Positions 17,824-26,880 of a stretch of DNA of 64,000 bases are shown one piece after another. This DNA comes from Acinetobacter sp. TGL-Y2 (GTDB lineage Bacteria; Pseudomonadota; Gammaproteobacteria; Pseudomonadales; Moraxellaceae), in contig NZ_CP015110.1 of NCBI RefSeq assembly GCF_001612555.1, forward strand, positions 434,001 through 498,000, given 5' to 3'. The position numbers and the translations under genes are program-made. Position 1 is the first letter of the stretch; the number at the start of each line of letters is the position of its first letter. The notes beneath the pieces are model-generated. The model searched no databases. It had not been told where the DNA came from and was given only the letters and a program-made list of their open reading frames with translations.

Positions 17824-18843
17824 ATGCGCGATAGCTTCTTAGACAGCAGTAAAGCATTACTCATATTTTGTGTGGTTTTTGGACATTTTCTAGAGCGCAT
17901 GATCGGATGGTCCGACCCCAAGAGCCATGTGCTTTTAGGACTGATCTATAGTATTCACATGCCTGCATTTATTTTTATCTCAGGCATGTTGTTTAAAGAT
18001 AAAAATGTGCTTAAAAATATTCTATTCTTTATGGCTTTATACGTGCCATTTCAAATTTTATATCCCTTATTTGATGCGCTTTGGACAGCAAAGTTGGTGT
18101 GGCGTTGGAATCTGTTTGAGCGGCCCTATTGGATTTTGTGGTATTTGCTCAGCATGATGCTCTGGACAGCGCTGACTCATTATTTGATTCGAACCAAATT
18201 ACCGCTCTTGATTGCCATCATACTGGCTTTGTTGGTCGGCTTTTCAACATGGAATAATTATCAGTATTCGATCGGGCGAATTTTGGTATTTTTCCCATTT
18301 TTTATGATGGGGCATCTGTATGGCAAGCGGATCATCTCATGGATCAGAACGCAAAAATATAAGGTGCCCAAAGCAAGTGCGATTCTGATTGTCATTGCAG
18401 CCGTGATGAGCTTCACGCAGCTGTCAGCCTATTGGCTATATGGGAGTTTGAGTTATCAGCAACTGAAGGTGGACTGGATTGAAGGCAGTTTGATTCGTAT
18501 TGGCTGTTTACTGCTTTCCGCTTTTGGAATCTATGCCGTTTTCGCGCTGAGCTCACGTTGGGGATCAAACTTTCGCACTTTAGGTGAACGTACTTTGCCG
18601 GTGTATTTGCTGCATGGTTTTGTGGTCATCGCAATATCTCATTTGATGTCATTAAATCCTTTTTTAACGGATCTTTCATCTCAAAATCACTTTTTACTTC
18701 AGTTCGCTTGGGGCATTGAAGTTGCGTTGTGTTTTGTATTGTCTGTTTTAAGCTGCTGGCTTTTACAACACCCGTTACTTGATCAGCTGCTCAGAATGCT
18801 GTCGCTTTGGTTGATGAAACCCACCGAAAAATTTTGGAAATAA
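17824..18843 (+). CDS. Acyltransferase-3 family membrane protein
   Basis: A 339-residue polytopic protein with about ten hydrophobic segments. It opens with RDSFLDSSKALLIFCVVFGHFLE and continues with the IHMPAFIFISGMLF motif, typical of acyltransferase-3 proteins (OafB/fucose 4-O-acetylase-like), which transfer acetyl or other acyl groups to sugars or peptidoglycan at the inner membrane. HLLHGF-like YLLHGFVVI occurs near the C-terminus. Its substrate is unknown. It ends 115 bases before ureD in the same direction but has no obvious link to urease. Confidence 0.8.
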   Translation: MRDSFLDSSKALLIFCVVFGHFLERMIGWSDPKSHVLLGLIYSIHMPAFIFISGMLFKDKNVLKNILFFMALYVPFQILYPLFDALWTAKLVWRWNLFERPYWILWYLLSMMLWTALTHYLIRTKLPLLIAIILALLVGFSTWNNYQYSIGRILVFFPFFMMGHLYGKRIISWIRTQKYKVPKASAILIVIAAVMSFTQLSAYWLYGSLSYQQLKVDWIEGSLIRIGCLLLSAFGIYAVFALSSRWGSNFRTLGERTLPVYLLHGFVVIAISHLMSLNPFLTDLSSQNHFLLQFAWGIEVALCFVLSVLSCWLLQHPLLDQLLRMLSLWLMKPTEKFWK

Positions 18844-18899
18844 GGGTTTGATCTTCTATTAGATTCATTTTTATAGAGATATTCAGCAAATGAGTAAGC

Positions 18900-18916
18900 T
18901 TGGTGTATTAATTGCT
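18900..18916 (+). promoter_or_regulatory. Candidate sigma-54 promoter before ureD
   Basis: TTGGTGTATTAATTGCT has the GG-N10-GC spacing of a -24/-12 promoter, with a good TTGCT -12 element but a weaker -24 (TGGTGT against TGGCAC). It ends 43 bases before the ureD start. Suggestive only. Confidence 0.35.
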
Positions 18917-18958
18917 TAATCAGAACTATCTTTAAGTAAAAATGATAGATGTAGGCGA

Positions 18959-19834
18959 ATGAATCAGGCATTAAGTCCAGACCATCATGAAAATGCACAA
19001 TATTGGTTTGCAAAGTTAGATCTCGGATTTAAACATGAGCAAAATCGCACAGTATTGGCGCATCGAAAACATTATGGCCCTGTCCGAGTGCAGAAAATGC
19101 TGTGGCCTGAAAAAACCGGGGTCTGTCACGCGATTATTGTTCACCCGCCCGCAGGGATTGCAGGTGGAGACCATCTGACCTTTCATATTGATGTTGAGGC
19201 TCATGCGCATGCTTTAGTCACAACACCCGGCGCCGGCAAGTGGTACAAGACCAATTTCAAAAAAGCCTTTCAACACATTGATATTCATATTAAAGATCAG
19301 GCTATTTTTGAATGGCTACCACAAGAAACTATGCTCTTTAATGGTGCGCTTGCCCATTCTGAAACTCAAATTCATTTGGCTGAAACGGCCAGTTTTATCG
19401 GTTGGGATATGTTGGTTCTAGGACGTCAGGCGCGTCATGAACAGTTCAGCCAAGGGTTGTATCAAAATCAATTTAAATTAATGAGAAATAACAAGCTGCT
19501 GATCGCAGATAGCTTACGGTTTAAAGGCAATGATCGTTTTTTGCAGTCATGTTTAGGCATGAATGGTTGTGCGGTCTTGGCAAGTTTCTGGGCTGTTGCA
19601 CCTGTGCATCATCGTGATTTATCGAAACTTGAGCAACAACTGGGGACTATTCGTGACCTGATGGTGCGCATGAAAGCACCCGTGACTTTGACTTTACTTG
19701 AGGATGTGGTCTCAGCACGTTACTTGGGCCATGATGCTCGGCAATGCCACGATGCTTTTGCTGCGATTCGTGCCAGATTACGTCGTTATTGGTTTAGTTT
19801 AGATGAAGAATTTCCACGGATTTGGCGGACTTAA
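18959..19834 (+). CDS. ureD: Urease accessory protein UreD
   Basis: UreD (UreH) scaffolds assembly of the urease nickel centre together with UreF and UreG. The family signature is seen in [18 protein letters not shown] and [12 protein letters not shown] (about residues 62-95), and in QETMLFNGA and the RPL-like region around WDMLVLGRQ. The 291-residue length is normal. It precedes ureABC but is separated from ureA by a 418-base gap, longer than usual, so the structural genes likely have their own promoter. Confidence 0.95.
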   Translation: MNQALSPDHHENAQYWFAKLDLGFKHEQNRTVLAHRKHYGPVRVQKMLWPEKTGVCHAIIVHPPAGIAGGDHLTFHIDVEAHAHALVTTPGAGKWYKTNFKKAFQHIDIHIKDQAIFEWLPQETMLFNGALAHSETQIHLAETASFIGWDMLVLGRQARHEQFSQGLYQNQFKLMRNNKLLIADSLRFKGNDRFLQSCLGMNGCAVLASFWAVAPVHHRDLSKLEQQLGTIRDLMVRMKAPVTLTLLEDVVSARYLGHDARQCHDAFAAIRARLRRYWFSLDEEFPRIWRT

Positions 19835-20252
19835 TTCCTCTAACCTGTCTTTTCTTACACTTTATTTCAAAGCGCTACTTTAAAACTTATTCAGGGAGGC
19901 TAAAACCCTATTTATTTAAGAGGAGAAACACTATTACGAGATTGAGGGAGCGGTTTTTCCAAAATGAGTTTTCGAGTTCTGAGGAAGAGTAAGTTCATGA
20001 TCACTCATGAGAAGTGAATTGAAATTTAACCCTCGTCATTTCAACTTTCTCTCAGAGGGTGAAGAGATTTTTAATTTATGGTTATCCTTCACAACCTATC
20101 AGCATATCGTTTCTAAATAGTTCAACTAAAAAATGTACAGCATATTTTTACCAGATTCCACACATTTAAAATAAAGCGAACATGCGACCTTGCACAGTTC
20201 TTGCTTAATCACTTGTTAGAACATCGAAATATAGATTGAGTAGGACATCACT
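19835..20252 (+). other. Long ureD-ureA intergenic region
   Basis: About 418 bases with no supportable open frame. It includes AT-rich stretches, small inverted repeats such as CCCTC...GAGGG around 20030-20062, and the sigma-54-like element at 20190-20205 that would serve ureABC. A regulatory leader is a plausible use for it. Confidence 0.5.
20190..20205 (+). promoter_or_regulatory. Candidate weak sigma-54 promoter before ureA
   Basis: TTGCACAGTTCTTGCT matches the -24/-12 layout (TGGCAC-N5-TTGCW) except for a T in place of the first G of the -24 GG and adjacent differences. It ends 47 bases before ureA, a plausible distance for a promoter. Confidence 0.4.
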
Positions 20253-20555
20253 ATGGAACTGAATCCCACAGAAAAAGACAAAATGCTGATTTTTACTGCA
20301 GGCTTGGTGGCGGAGCGTCGCAAAGCAAGAGGTTTAAAGCTGAATTACCCTGAAGCAATTGCGTTTATATCAGCGGCACTCTTGGAAGGTGCGCGAGATG
20401 GCATGACGGTGAGTGACCTCATGCACTATGGCACGACCTTGCTATCTAAAGAGGATGTAATGGATGGCATTGCCGAGATGATTTCAGAAGTTCAGGTGGA
20501 AGCGACTTTTCCAGATGGCTCAAAACTGGTGACTGTACATCAGCCGATTATTTAG
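20253..20555 (+). CDS. ureA: Urease gamma subunit
   Basis: UreA is the small gamma subunit of the nickel urease, which hydrolyses urea to ammonia and carbamate. The 100-residue length and motifs [19 protein letters not shown] and [18 protein letters not shown] are standard. ATG 20253 follows TGAGTAGGACATCACT, a modest ribosome-binding context. It heads the ureABC structural unit, 27 bases before ureB. Confidence 0.97.
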   Translation: MELNPTEKDKMLIFTAGLVAERRKARGLKLNYPEAIAFISAALLEGARDGMTVSDLMHYGTTLLSKEDVMDGIAEMISEVQVEATFPDGSKLVTVHQPII

Positions 20556-20582
20556 TGAGTAAGAGCAAAGAGGAGTAAGTCT

Positions 20583-20930
20583 ATGATTCCCGGAGAAGTC
20601 TTTACCCCAGATACAGACATTGAAATGAATGTCGGACGTCAAAAATTAAAAATGACAGTCGCAAACTTAGGTGACCGTCCGATTCAAATTGGCTCACACT
20701 TTCACTTTTTTGAAGCCAATGATGCCTTGCAGTTTGATCGGGTTATGGCACGTGGTTATCGACTGAATGTCGCAGCAGGTACAGCAGTTCGTTTTGAACC
20801 AGGACAAAGCCGAGACATCGAGTTGGTGGCATTAAGTGGTAAGCGCGAAGTCTACGGTTTTGCCGGTCGTGTGATGGGGAAATTGGATGATGAAGCCGCG
20901 TTAAAAGAATCAAAGAATAAGGAAATATAA
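20583..20930 (+). CDS. ureB: Urease beta subunit
   Basis: UreB forms the urease trimer with UreA and Ure[11 protein letters not shown] opens the protein and [21 protein letters not shown] is the conserved core; the C-terminal tail brings it to 115 residues, slightly longer than the roughly 101-106 typical of the family. GAGGAGTAAGTCT precedes the ATG. The next gene begins 3 bases after its stop. Confidence 0.96.
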   Translation: MIPGEVFTPDTDIEMNVGRQKLKMTVANLGDRPIQIGSHFHFFEANDALQFDRVMARGYRLNVAAGTAVRFEPGQSRDIELVALSGKREVYGFAGRVMGKLDDEAALKESKNKEI

Positions 20931-20933
20931 GCC

Positions 20934-22634
20934 ATGAAAATGTCACGCCGTGCCTATGCGGAAATGTTTGGTCCAACGGTGGGTGACCGCGTTCGTTTAG
21001 CCGATACCGAATTGTTTATTCAAGTGGAACAAGACTTCACCACCTATGGTGAAGAGGTTAAATTTGGCGGGGGTAAAGTCATCCGTGATGGCATGGGGCA
21101 GTCACAACTCTTAGCCGATGACGTTGCAGATACTGTGATTACCAATGCGTTGATTGTGGATTGGTGGGGCATCGTCAAAGCGGATGTCGGACTCAAGAAC
21201 GGACGTATTTGGAAAATTGGTAAAGCAGGTAATCCCGATATTCAACCCAATATCACCATTCCTTTGGGCGCTGCCACCGAAGTGATTGCAGGCGAAGGGC
21301 AGATACTGACAGCAGGTGGCATCGATACGCATATTCACTGGATTTGCCCGCAGCAAGTTGAAACCGCACTAATGTCAGGTACAACCACCATGATTGGTGG
21401 AGGCACAGGACCAGCAGCAGGAACATCAGCCACCACAGTCACCCCAGGACCTTGGCATATTGCGACCATGCTGCAAGCCATAGATGATTTACCGATGAAT
21501 ATTGGTTTACTCGGTAAGGGCAATTTGAGTTTACCCGATCCGATTCGTGAGCAAATTGAAGCGGGGGTGGTGGGTTTAAAATTGCATGAAGATTGGGGTT
21601 CAACCCCTGCAGCGATTGATAATTGCTTAAGTGTTGCCGATGAATATGATGTACAAGTGGCGATTCATACCGACACCTTAAATGAAAGTGGTTTCTTAGA
21701 AGAAACGCTCGCTGCTTTTAAAAATCGCACCATTCACACTTACCATACTGAAGGTGCAGGTGGTGGACACGCACCTGATATTTTAAAGGCGATTGGTCAG
21801 CCGAATGTATTGCCATCGTCCACCAATCCAACCCGTCCATATACGATCAATACCATTGATGAGCATTTGGATATGCTGATGGTCTGTCATCATTTAGATC
21901 CTGCAATTGCGGAAGATGTGGCTTTTGCGGAAAGTCGGATTCGCCGTGAAACGATTGCTGCCGAAGATATTTTGCAGGATTTGGGTGCGATTGCCATGAT
22001 GTCATCGGATTCGCAAGCCATGGGGCGCGTGGGTGAAGTCATTATCCGTACATGGCAAACTGCACATAAAATGAAAGTTCAGCGGGGTTCACTTGAGGGT
22101 GATAATGCTGCGCATGACAATAATCGGGTAAAGCGTTATATCGCGAAATATACGATTAACCCTGCCATTACCCATGGTTTAAGTCATGAAATTGGTTCGG
22201 TTGAAGAAGGAAAGCTTGCCGATTTGGTGCTTTGGAAACCTGCATTTTTTGGGGTAAAACCCTCGATGATTATTAAGGGAGGCATGATTGCCGCTGCGCC
22301 AATGGGGGATATTAATGCCTCGATTCCAACCCCTCAGCCTGTGCATTACCGTCCGATGTTTGGGGCAAATGCCCGTGGTGTGCATAACACCTGTATTACC
22401 TTTTTATCGCAAGCGGGAATTGACAATGGTGTCGCTGAAAAGCTCGGTTTGAAAAAGCTGATTTCACCTGTGAAAAATACTCGAAATATCTCCAAAGCCG
22501 ATATGAAGCTCAATACCTACTGTCCTGTAATGGAGGTTGATCCTGAGATTTATGAAGTACGAGCGGATGGGGTGCTTTTAACCTGTGAGCCTGCGGAAGT
22601 ATTGCCGATGGCGCAGAGGTATTTCTTGTTTTAA
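20934..22634 (+). CDS. ureC: Urease alpha (catalytic) subunit
   Basis: UreC carries the dinuclear nickel active site. The nickel ligands and carbamylated lysine are visible: HIH at about residues 133-135 (GGIDTHIHW), lysine about 216 in GLKLHEDWG, and the catalytic flap histidine region [13 protein letters not shown]. The 566-residue length is normal for the bacterial enzyme. It starts 3 bases after ureB. Normally ureE follows within a few tens of bases; here about 3.7 kb of other genes intervene. Confidence 0.98.
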   Translation: MKMSRRAYAEMFGPTVGDRVRLADTELFIQVEQDFTTYGEEVKFGGGKVIRDGMGQSQLLADDVADTVITNALIVDWWGIVKADVGLKNGRIWKIGKAGNPDIQPNITIPLGAATEVIAGEGQILTAGGIDTHIHWICPQQVETALMSGTTTMIGGGTGPAAGTSATTVTPGPWHIATMLQAIDDLPMNIGLLGKGNLSLPDPIREQIEAGVVGLKLHEDWGSTPAAIDNCLSVADEYDVQVAIHTDTLNESGFLEETLAAFKNRTIHTYHTEGAGGGHAPDILKAIGQPNVLPSSTNPTRPYTINTIDEHLDMLMVCHHLDPAIAEDVAFAESRIRRETIAAEDILQDLGAIAMMSSDSQAMGRVGEVIIRTWQTAHKMKVQRGSLEGDNAAHDNNRVKRYIAKYTINPAITHGLSHEIGSVEEGKLADLVLWKPAFFGVKPSMIIKGGMIAAAPMGDINASIPTPQPVHYRPMFGANARGVHNTCITFLSQAGIDNGVAEKLGLKKLISPVKNTRNISKADMKLNTYCPVMEVDPEIYEVRADGVLLTCEPAEVLPMAQRYFLF

Positions 22635-22814
22635 CTTTTGTTATTAAAAAGAAAAATTATTGATCGGGGTGATAAAGACTCATTGTTGGAAATAAGTCTT
22701 TATCAAATATCTAAATTGACTTATTTCAATTTGTTATAGTAGCCATTAAGGAGTTTGATTAAAAAATTAACTGTTGGAAGGCCTTAAATTTTTAGCGTCT
22801 ATGGGTAATTAAAA

Positions 22815-23411
22815 ATGATAAAAACGGACAGATTAGTATTAAGGCAATGGAAGGAAACGGATTACTTACCCTTTGTAAAAATGGGTTTAGATCCAGATGT
22901 GATGAGATATTTTTATGAATTGTTAACTCCTCAAAAAAGTTTAGAGATGGCTAAAAAAATTCATGAACTCATACAGCAAAATGGTTGGGGCTTTTGGGCT
23001 GTAGAGCTGAAAGAAACAGGTGAGTTTATCGGATTTATTGGATTGCATAGTCAACCAACGCTATTCGAACTTTCTCCGTGTATTGAAATTGGTTGGAGAA
23101 TATCAAAGAAGTTTTGGCGACGTGGTTATGCTTTTGAAGGAGCAAGGGCAGCTTTGAAGTATGGGTTTGAGGAATTAAATGCTAAAAAAATTGTTGCTTT
23201 CACCGCTTGCCAAAATCAACCATCTGAACAGCTGATGATGAGGTTAGGCATGACTAAAGTTATGGAATTCATTCACCCTGAATTACCCACAGGGAATATC
23301 TACGAAAAACATGTTCTATATGAGTTGGATAAGCACTCATTTAATCATTTTTTTAGTATTAAAGTATGTATATGCCAATATTTCATATTTCCATTTGCTA
23401 AGGGACGATAG
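22815..23411 (+). CDS. RimJ/RimL-type GNAT acetyltransferase
   Basis: A GNAT-fold N-acetyltransferase of the RimJ/RimL-like group: TDRLVLRQWKETDY opens it, and WRISKKFWRRGYAFEGARAAL is the acetyl-CoA pyrophosphate loop. Such enzymes acetylate ribosomal proteins, amino acids or drugs, and the substrate is unknown. The expected end is near HVLYELDKHS; the last 20 or so residues (hydrophobic, with several Cys) come from DNA that on the other strand encodes the end of a broken methyltransferase, suggesting loss of the original stop. The region is noticeably AT-rich compared with urease genes, in keeping with acquisition. Confidence 0.75.
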   Translation: MIKTDRLVLRQWKETDYLPFVKMGLDPDVMRYFYELLTPQKSLEMAKKIHELIQQNGWGFWAVELKETGEFIGFIGLHSQPTLFELSPCIEIGWRISKKFWRRGYAFEGARAALKYGFEELNAKKIVAFTACQNQPSEQLMMRLGMTKVMEFIHPELPTGNIYEKHVLYELDKHSFNHFFSIKVCICQYFIFPFAKGR

Positions 23412-23921
23412 CCCTCTATTTCATCTGAAAATAAAATCTGAAATTCTTTAGAAAATTTCAATTCTAATTCCTTTGCGGAAAAGCCTAAGAAAACATCAGG
23501 TTTATTTTTTACCCAAGCATCTGAATGACCTAATAATTGAATGAGTAATATCCCGTTAGAAAGAGGTGCCTTAGAAATATTTTTAATTACTTGCTCAAAA
23601 TCAGCCTTAGGACAAAAAATAAACTAAAAAGCGCAATAATGAGATCTGCTTGAGGAAAGGGATATGTTTGGAATGATTGTTGAGAAAATATAAAATTAGG
23701 CTCCATACTTAATTTTTTTTGGCATATTCTTGTGGATTCAAGAAAGGAATCGAAGGCATATACTTTAAATCCTTGATTGATGAGAAAAGCAGACTCATTT
23801 CCTGCACCACAACCACAATTAACGGCAATTTTTTTTTGATGTATTCAAAAAAGCTTATTGCTTTTTCCAAAATAGGTCGATGTGGTAAATTTTCGGTATA
23901 TTCAGCGAATGACTTAGACAT
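23345..23921 (-). pseudogene. SAM-dependent methyltransferase, two frameshifts
   Basis: Reading the minus strand from ATG 23921 gives MSKSFAEYTENLPHRPILEK, which ends in a wrong frame at a run of nine A (about 23829-23837). One extra base there restores IAVNCGCGAGNESAF, a class I methyltransferase glycine motif. The frame continues to about 23610, where one more T in a run of six restores PKADFEQ and then a full C-terminus ending at 23345. So two single-base losses, both in homopolymers, break a gene of about 190 residues. It follows the NUDIX gene by 31 bases. Either a pseudogene or a consensus error. Confidence 0.7.
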
Positions 23922-23952
23922 GATGAGATTCTTATCTATTTTTGATTGTTTA

Positions 23953-24432
23953 TCATTTAGGTTGTGCAATGCTGTAGATAGCCCAACCTTTATCCTGTGG
24001 CTGATTTAAATAATATTTAATCATTACGTCAGTTTCAGGAAAAAGAGGTTGTGGAAGTTCATTGATATTAAACCATTCCCAACGCTCAAAAATCTCAGGC
24101 TCTGTCACGCAAATTTGAGTTTTTAAACTCTCATCTGAAAGTTGATAAATCGTTCCAAACGTGACTTTCACAGCATCTGAATTTTGATCAATTATTGTAT
24201 TCAATGGTTGAATAGACTCTACATCTTGACTAAGGTCTAAAGCGGTTTCTTCCAAAAGCTCGCGCATTGCAGCATACTCAATTGACTCATGCGCGTCCAT
24301 TTTTCCACCTGGAAAACACCAAGTTGCGGGTTCATTCTTTTTATTGCGGTAGCCTAATAAAATCTTTTGATTTTGATCGATTAGCATAATACCGACACCA
24401 ATGAGTGCCTGAGTTTTCGAGGGATTATTCAT
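23953..24432 (-). CDS. NUDIX hydrolase
   Basis: The 159-residue protein carries the Nudix box GGKMDAHESIEYAAMREL then LEETAL, matching GX5EX7REUXEEXGU except that the last glycine is alanine. NUDIX enzymes hydrolyse nucleoside diphosphate derivatives; the broad family (MutT-like, ADP-ribose or CoA) cannot be narrowed. The first 10 residues lack a signal. It starts at ATG 24432 and is 31 bases upstream of the broken methyltransferase, both on the minus strand, probably one unit within the accessory block. Confidence 0.82.
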   Translation of the reverse strand: MNNPSKTQALIGVGIMLIDQNQKILLGYRNKKNEPATWCFPGGKMDAHESIEYAAMRELLEETALDLSQDVESIQPLNTIIDQNSDAVKVTFGTIYQLSDESLKTQICVTEPEIFERWEWFNINELPQPLFPETDVMIKYYLNQPQDKGWAIYSIAQPK

Positions 24433-24631
24433 ATTTGGTATAAAATTTATGTGATATTTTTGAAATTAAATGCTGATTAAAGATTAGGAACAATTGTATT
24501 AACGTAATCTCTTTGAATTGTATGGATTCTGACTGCTTCTAAATACAAAGAGTAAACGATAGAAACGAATAGTTTGTTATGGTATTTAGCTAATTTTGTA
24601 TTTCATAACTATATGCTTTGGATCATCATCA

Positions 24632-25231
24632 ATGAGCACTTTTTGGAAAAACTTGATCACCTCATTTCTGAAAGAATTTTCAAAAGCGAAAGAGGCTCGT
24701 CACAATAACAGTCCTTCTGACTCCAATATTGGGGTTGCGGTCGATCAAGACGTATCTCATCAAGACTATGGTTTTGCATCAGATAAAATTACGCAATTGA
24801 GTCTAGCAGGCATTGATCTGATTGGTAATTTTGAAGGCTTAAAGTTGCAGGCATATCACGATAGTGCAGGTGTCTGTACCATTGGATACGGTACAACGGT
24901 TTATCCCAATGGCATCCCTGTACAGCCGAATGATCAATGTTCTCTCGAACAAGCGAGAACATTTATGCATCATGATCTCAATCGATTTGAAAAAGCCGTC
25001 AGTTCATCAGTCAAAGTCCCACTCACACAAAACCAGTTTGATGCATTGGTATCACTCACCTATAACATTGGGGCAGGCGCCTTTAAAAATTCAACCTTAC
25101 TCAGATTACTCAATCAAGGCGATTGTGCAGGCGCAAGCAGCCAGTTCGATGTCTGGATTAAAGCGGGCGGACAAACCGTACAAGGCTTAGTCAACCGTCG
25201 AGCCATCGAGAAAGCCTACTTTTTAAGATAA
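24632..25231 (+). CDS. Phage-type lysozyme (GH24)
   Basis: A T4-like muramidase domain fills about residues 45-199. The catalytic triad is visible as Glu in IGNFEGLK, Asp in AYHDSAGV and Thr in CTIGYGTT, with the family motifs FDALVSLTYNIGAGAF and VNRRAIE. The start at ATG 24632 (MSTFWKNL) gives 199 residues; an upstream TTG at 24596 is less likely. An N-terminal stretch of about 45 residues has no clear signal sequence, so export would need a holin or a signal-arrest helix. No holin or spanin gene is beside it, and a lone lysozyme inside a urease cluster suggests phage-derived cargo. Confidence 0.85.
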   Translation: MSTFWKNLITSFLKEFSKAKEARHNNSPSDSNIGVAVDQDVSHQDYGFASDKITQLSLAGIDLIGNFEGLKLQAYHDSAGVCTIGYGTTVYPNGIPVQPNDQCSLEQARTFMHHDLNRFEKAVSSSVKVPLTQNQFDALVSLTYNIGAGAFKNSTLLRLLNQGDCAGASSQFDVWIKAGGQTVQGLVNRRAIEKAYFLR

Positions 25232-25354
25232 GTCATTCAGCAGGGTTAAAATTTTACAAACTTTTTGCTATTACTGACTGAGCCTTTTTTGATGAGTCAT
25301 CTGATATTCAAAGGCATAAAATAAACCTCTTTTCCAAATCAAAGTAGAGCTGGT

Positions 25355-26242
25355 ATGGCGTTCAGTTGGATTTTATTTACCCTCATGGCTGCCTTTATGC
25401 AGGCATGGCGTAATGCATTTCAAAAACAACTGAGCACGACGGTCGATGTATGGGGCGTGACCCTTGCACGATTTATCTTTGCATTACCGTTTGCGCTGCT
25501 TTATCTGGGGAGTCTTTATCATTTATCCCCAGTCACAGCTTCCGTCACTTTCATCACAAAATATTGGGTTTATATTTTGATTGCAGGAATCAGTCAGATT
25601 CTGGCAACAGCTTTAATGGTACAACTGTTTAAACAAAAAAATTATGCCATTGGTGTTGGACTTGCCAAAAGTGAAGCGATTATAGCGGCGATCATTGGGG
25701 TGGCTTTTCTGTCAGATCATTTGTCATGGTGGGCATGGTTTGGCGTATTGCTGGGTGCATTTGCAGTATTTCTACTGAGTCGTGGGCATGGTTTTACAGG
25801 ATTCTCAGCCAAAACTTTAGCCATAGGTATTGGCAGTGGTTTTTGCTTTGCAATTACCTCATTGCTGGTTCGTGAAGCAAGTCTAGAACTGAGCATGTTG
25901 CCCATCATTCACCGTGCGGCATGGGTGCTACTGTCTGTGATTGGTTTTCAATGTATCAGTATGTTGATTTATCTGAGTCTGTTTAGTCGTCAGACTTTGA
26001 TTGCAATGTGGCAAAGAGCAGGACTCACATTTAAAGTGAGTGTCTGTAGTTTCATGGCATCACTCGGTTGGTTCACGGCCATGAGTATGATGAGTGTGCC
26101 TGTGGTGAAAACCTTGGGGCAGATTGAAATTCTATTTAGTTTAATGATCTCAGCTTATTTCTTTAAGGAAAAGTTAGCAAAGGCTGAACATTGGGGCTTA
26201 GGCTTGGTGGTCATCGCGGCCATTTTGGTGATTTGGGCTTAG
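25355..26242 (+). CDS. EamA/DMT-family transporter
   Basis: The 295-residue protein has ten hydrophobic segments in two repeats of the drug/metabolite-transporter fold (EamA domains about residues 2-140 and 150-293). Charged residues such as the KxEAIIAAIIGVAFLSDH region between segments match the family. Substrates range from amino acids to nucleotide sugars, so the transported compound is unknown. It is the last gene of the block separating ureC from ureE. Confidence 0.82.
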   Translation: MAFSWILFTLMAAFMQAWRNAFQKQLSTTVDVWGVTLARFIFALPFALLYLGSLYHLSPVTASVTFITKYWVYILIAGISQILATALMVQLFKQKNYAIGVGLAKSEAIIAAIIGVAFLSDHLSWWAWFGVLLGAFAVFLLSRGHGFTGFSAKTLAIGIGSGFCFAITSLLVREASLELSMLPIIHRAAWVLLSVIGFQCISMLIYLSLFSRQTLIAMWQRAGLTFKVSVCSFMASLGWFTAMSMMSVPVVKTLGQIEILFSLMISAYFFKEKLAKAEHWGLGLVVIAAILVIWA

Positions 26243-26300
26243 ACATATTAAAAATAAGCCTTTGGTTAATGAGTGTTTAATAGAGAAATAATAAGAAAAC

Positions 26301-26337
26301 TGCACCAATAAAATACTTTTTTGGCATGAATAATGCT
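26301..26337 (+). promoter_or_regulatory. Candidate sigma-54 promoter with NtrC-like half site before ureE
   Basis: TGGCATGAATAATGCT (26322-26337) has GG-N10-GC spacing with a good -24 box. Fifteen bases upstream TGCACCA (26301-26307) equals one arm of the NtrC site TGCACC-N5-GGTGCA. It ends 58 bases before ureE. The half site is close to the -24 box, nearer than typical NtrC enhancers. Confidence 0.45.
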
Positions 26338-26394
26338 TAGTTTTGATGTATTAATTCATTCAAATTTAAATTGAATCGTGACAAAAGGGAAAGC

Positions 26395-26880
26395 ATGAAT
26401 ATCTATACGCAGCGCATAGAACATATCCCAGAGGGAAGCGCATTTGAAACGGTTGAACTGAGCTTTGACACTCGCCAAAAAAGCCGTTTTCGTGCCACCT
26501 TAAAAACAGGAACAGACATTGGGGCAGACTTGCCTCGTACAGGCATACTCCGTAGCGGATCATATATTGCCACTGAACACGGCGAGATTTTAAGAGTCGA
26601 TGCCAAAGCAGAACGACTGATGCAAGTCACTGCACCGACTGAATTTGATTTACTCAAAGCAGCCTATCACTTGGGCAACCGTCATGTGCCACTCATGCTC
26701 ACGCCAGCAGCACTGTATTTTGAGCCTGATCATGTGCTTGCAGAAATGGTCATGGGTTTAGGTTTAAATGTATCTGAGGTTGATCATCCTTTTGAGCCTG
26801 AAAGTGGTGCCTATGCACAACATACCCATGAGCATCGTCTAAGTCCAATCAAAGCGATTCACGCGCATGCCCATCACTAA
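26395..26880 (+). CDS. ureE: Urease accessory protein UreE (nickel chaperone)
   Basis: UreE delivers nickel to apo-urease. I place the start at ATG 26395 because AAAAGGGA lies just upstream; an in-frame TTG at 26371 is less convincing. The 161-residue protein has the UreE N-terminal peptide-binding domain, the C-terminal metal-binding domain ([27 protein letters not shown]) and a short His-rich tail with HTHEH and HAHAHH, which can bind extra nickel. It overlaps ureF by 14 bases, so the two are translationally coupled. Confidence 0.95.
   Translation: MNIYTQRIEHIPEGSAFETVELSFDTRQKSRFRATLKTGTDIGADLPRTGILRSGSYIATEHGEILRVDAKAERLMQVTAPTEFDLLKAAYHLGNRHVPLMLTPAALYFEPDHVLAEMVMGLGLNVSEVDHPFEPESGAYAQHTHEHRLSPIKAIHAHAHH

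Noticed and set aside
23345..23921. Programmed frameshifting in the methyltransferase
   Set aside because: Two separate shifts would be needed, both at homopolymers and neither with a downstream stimulatory structure I can see. Pseudogene or sequence error is simpler.
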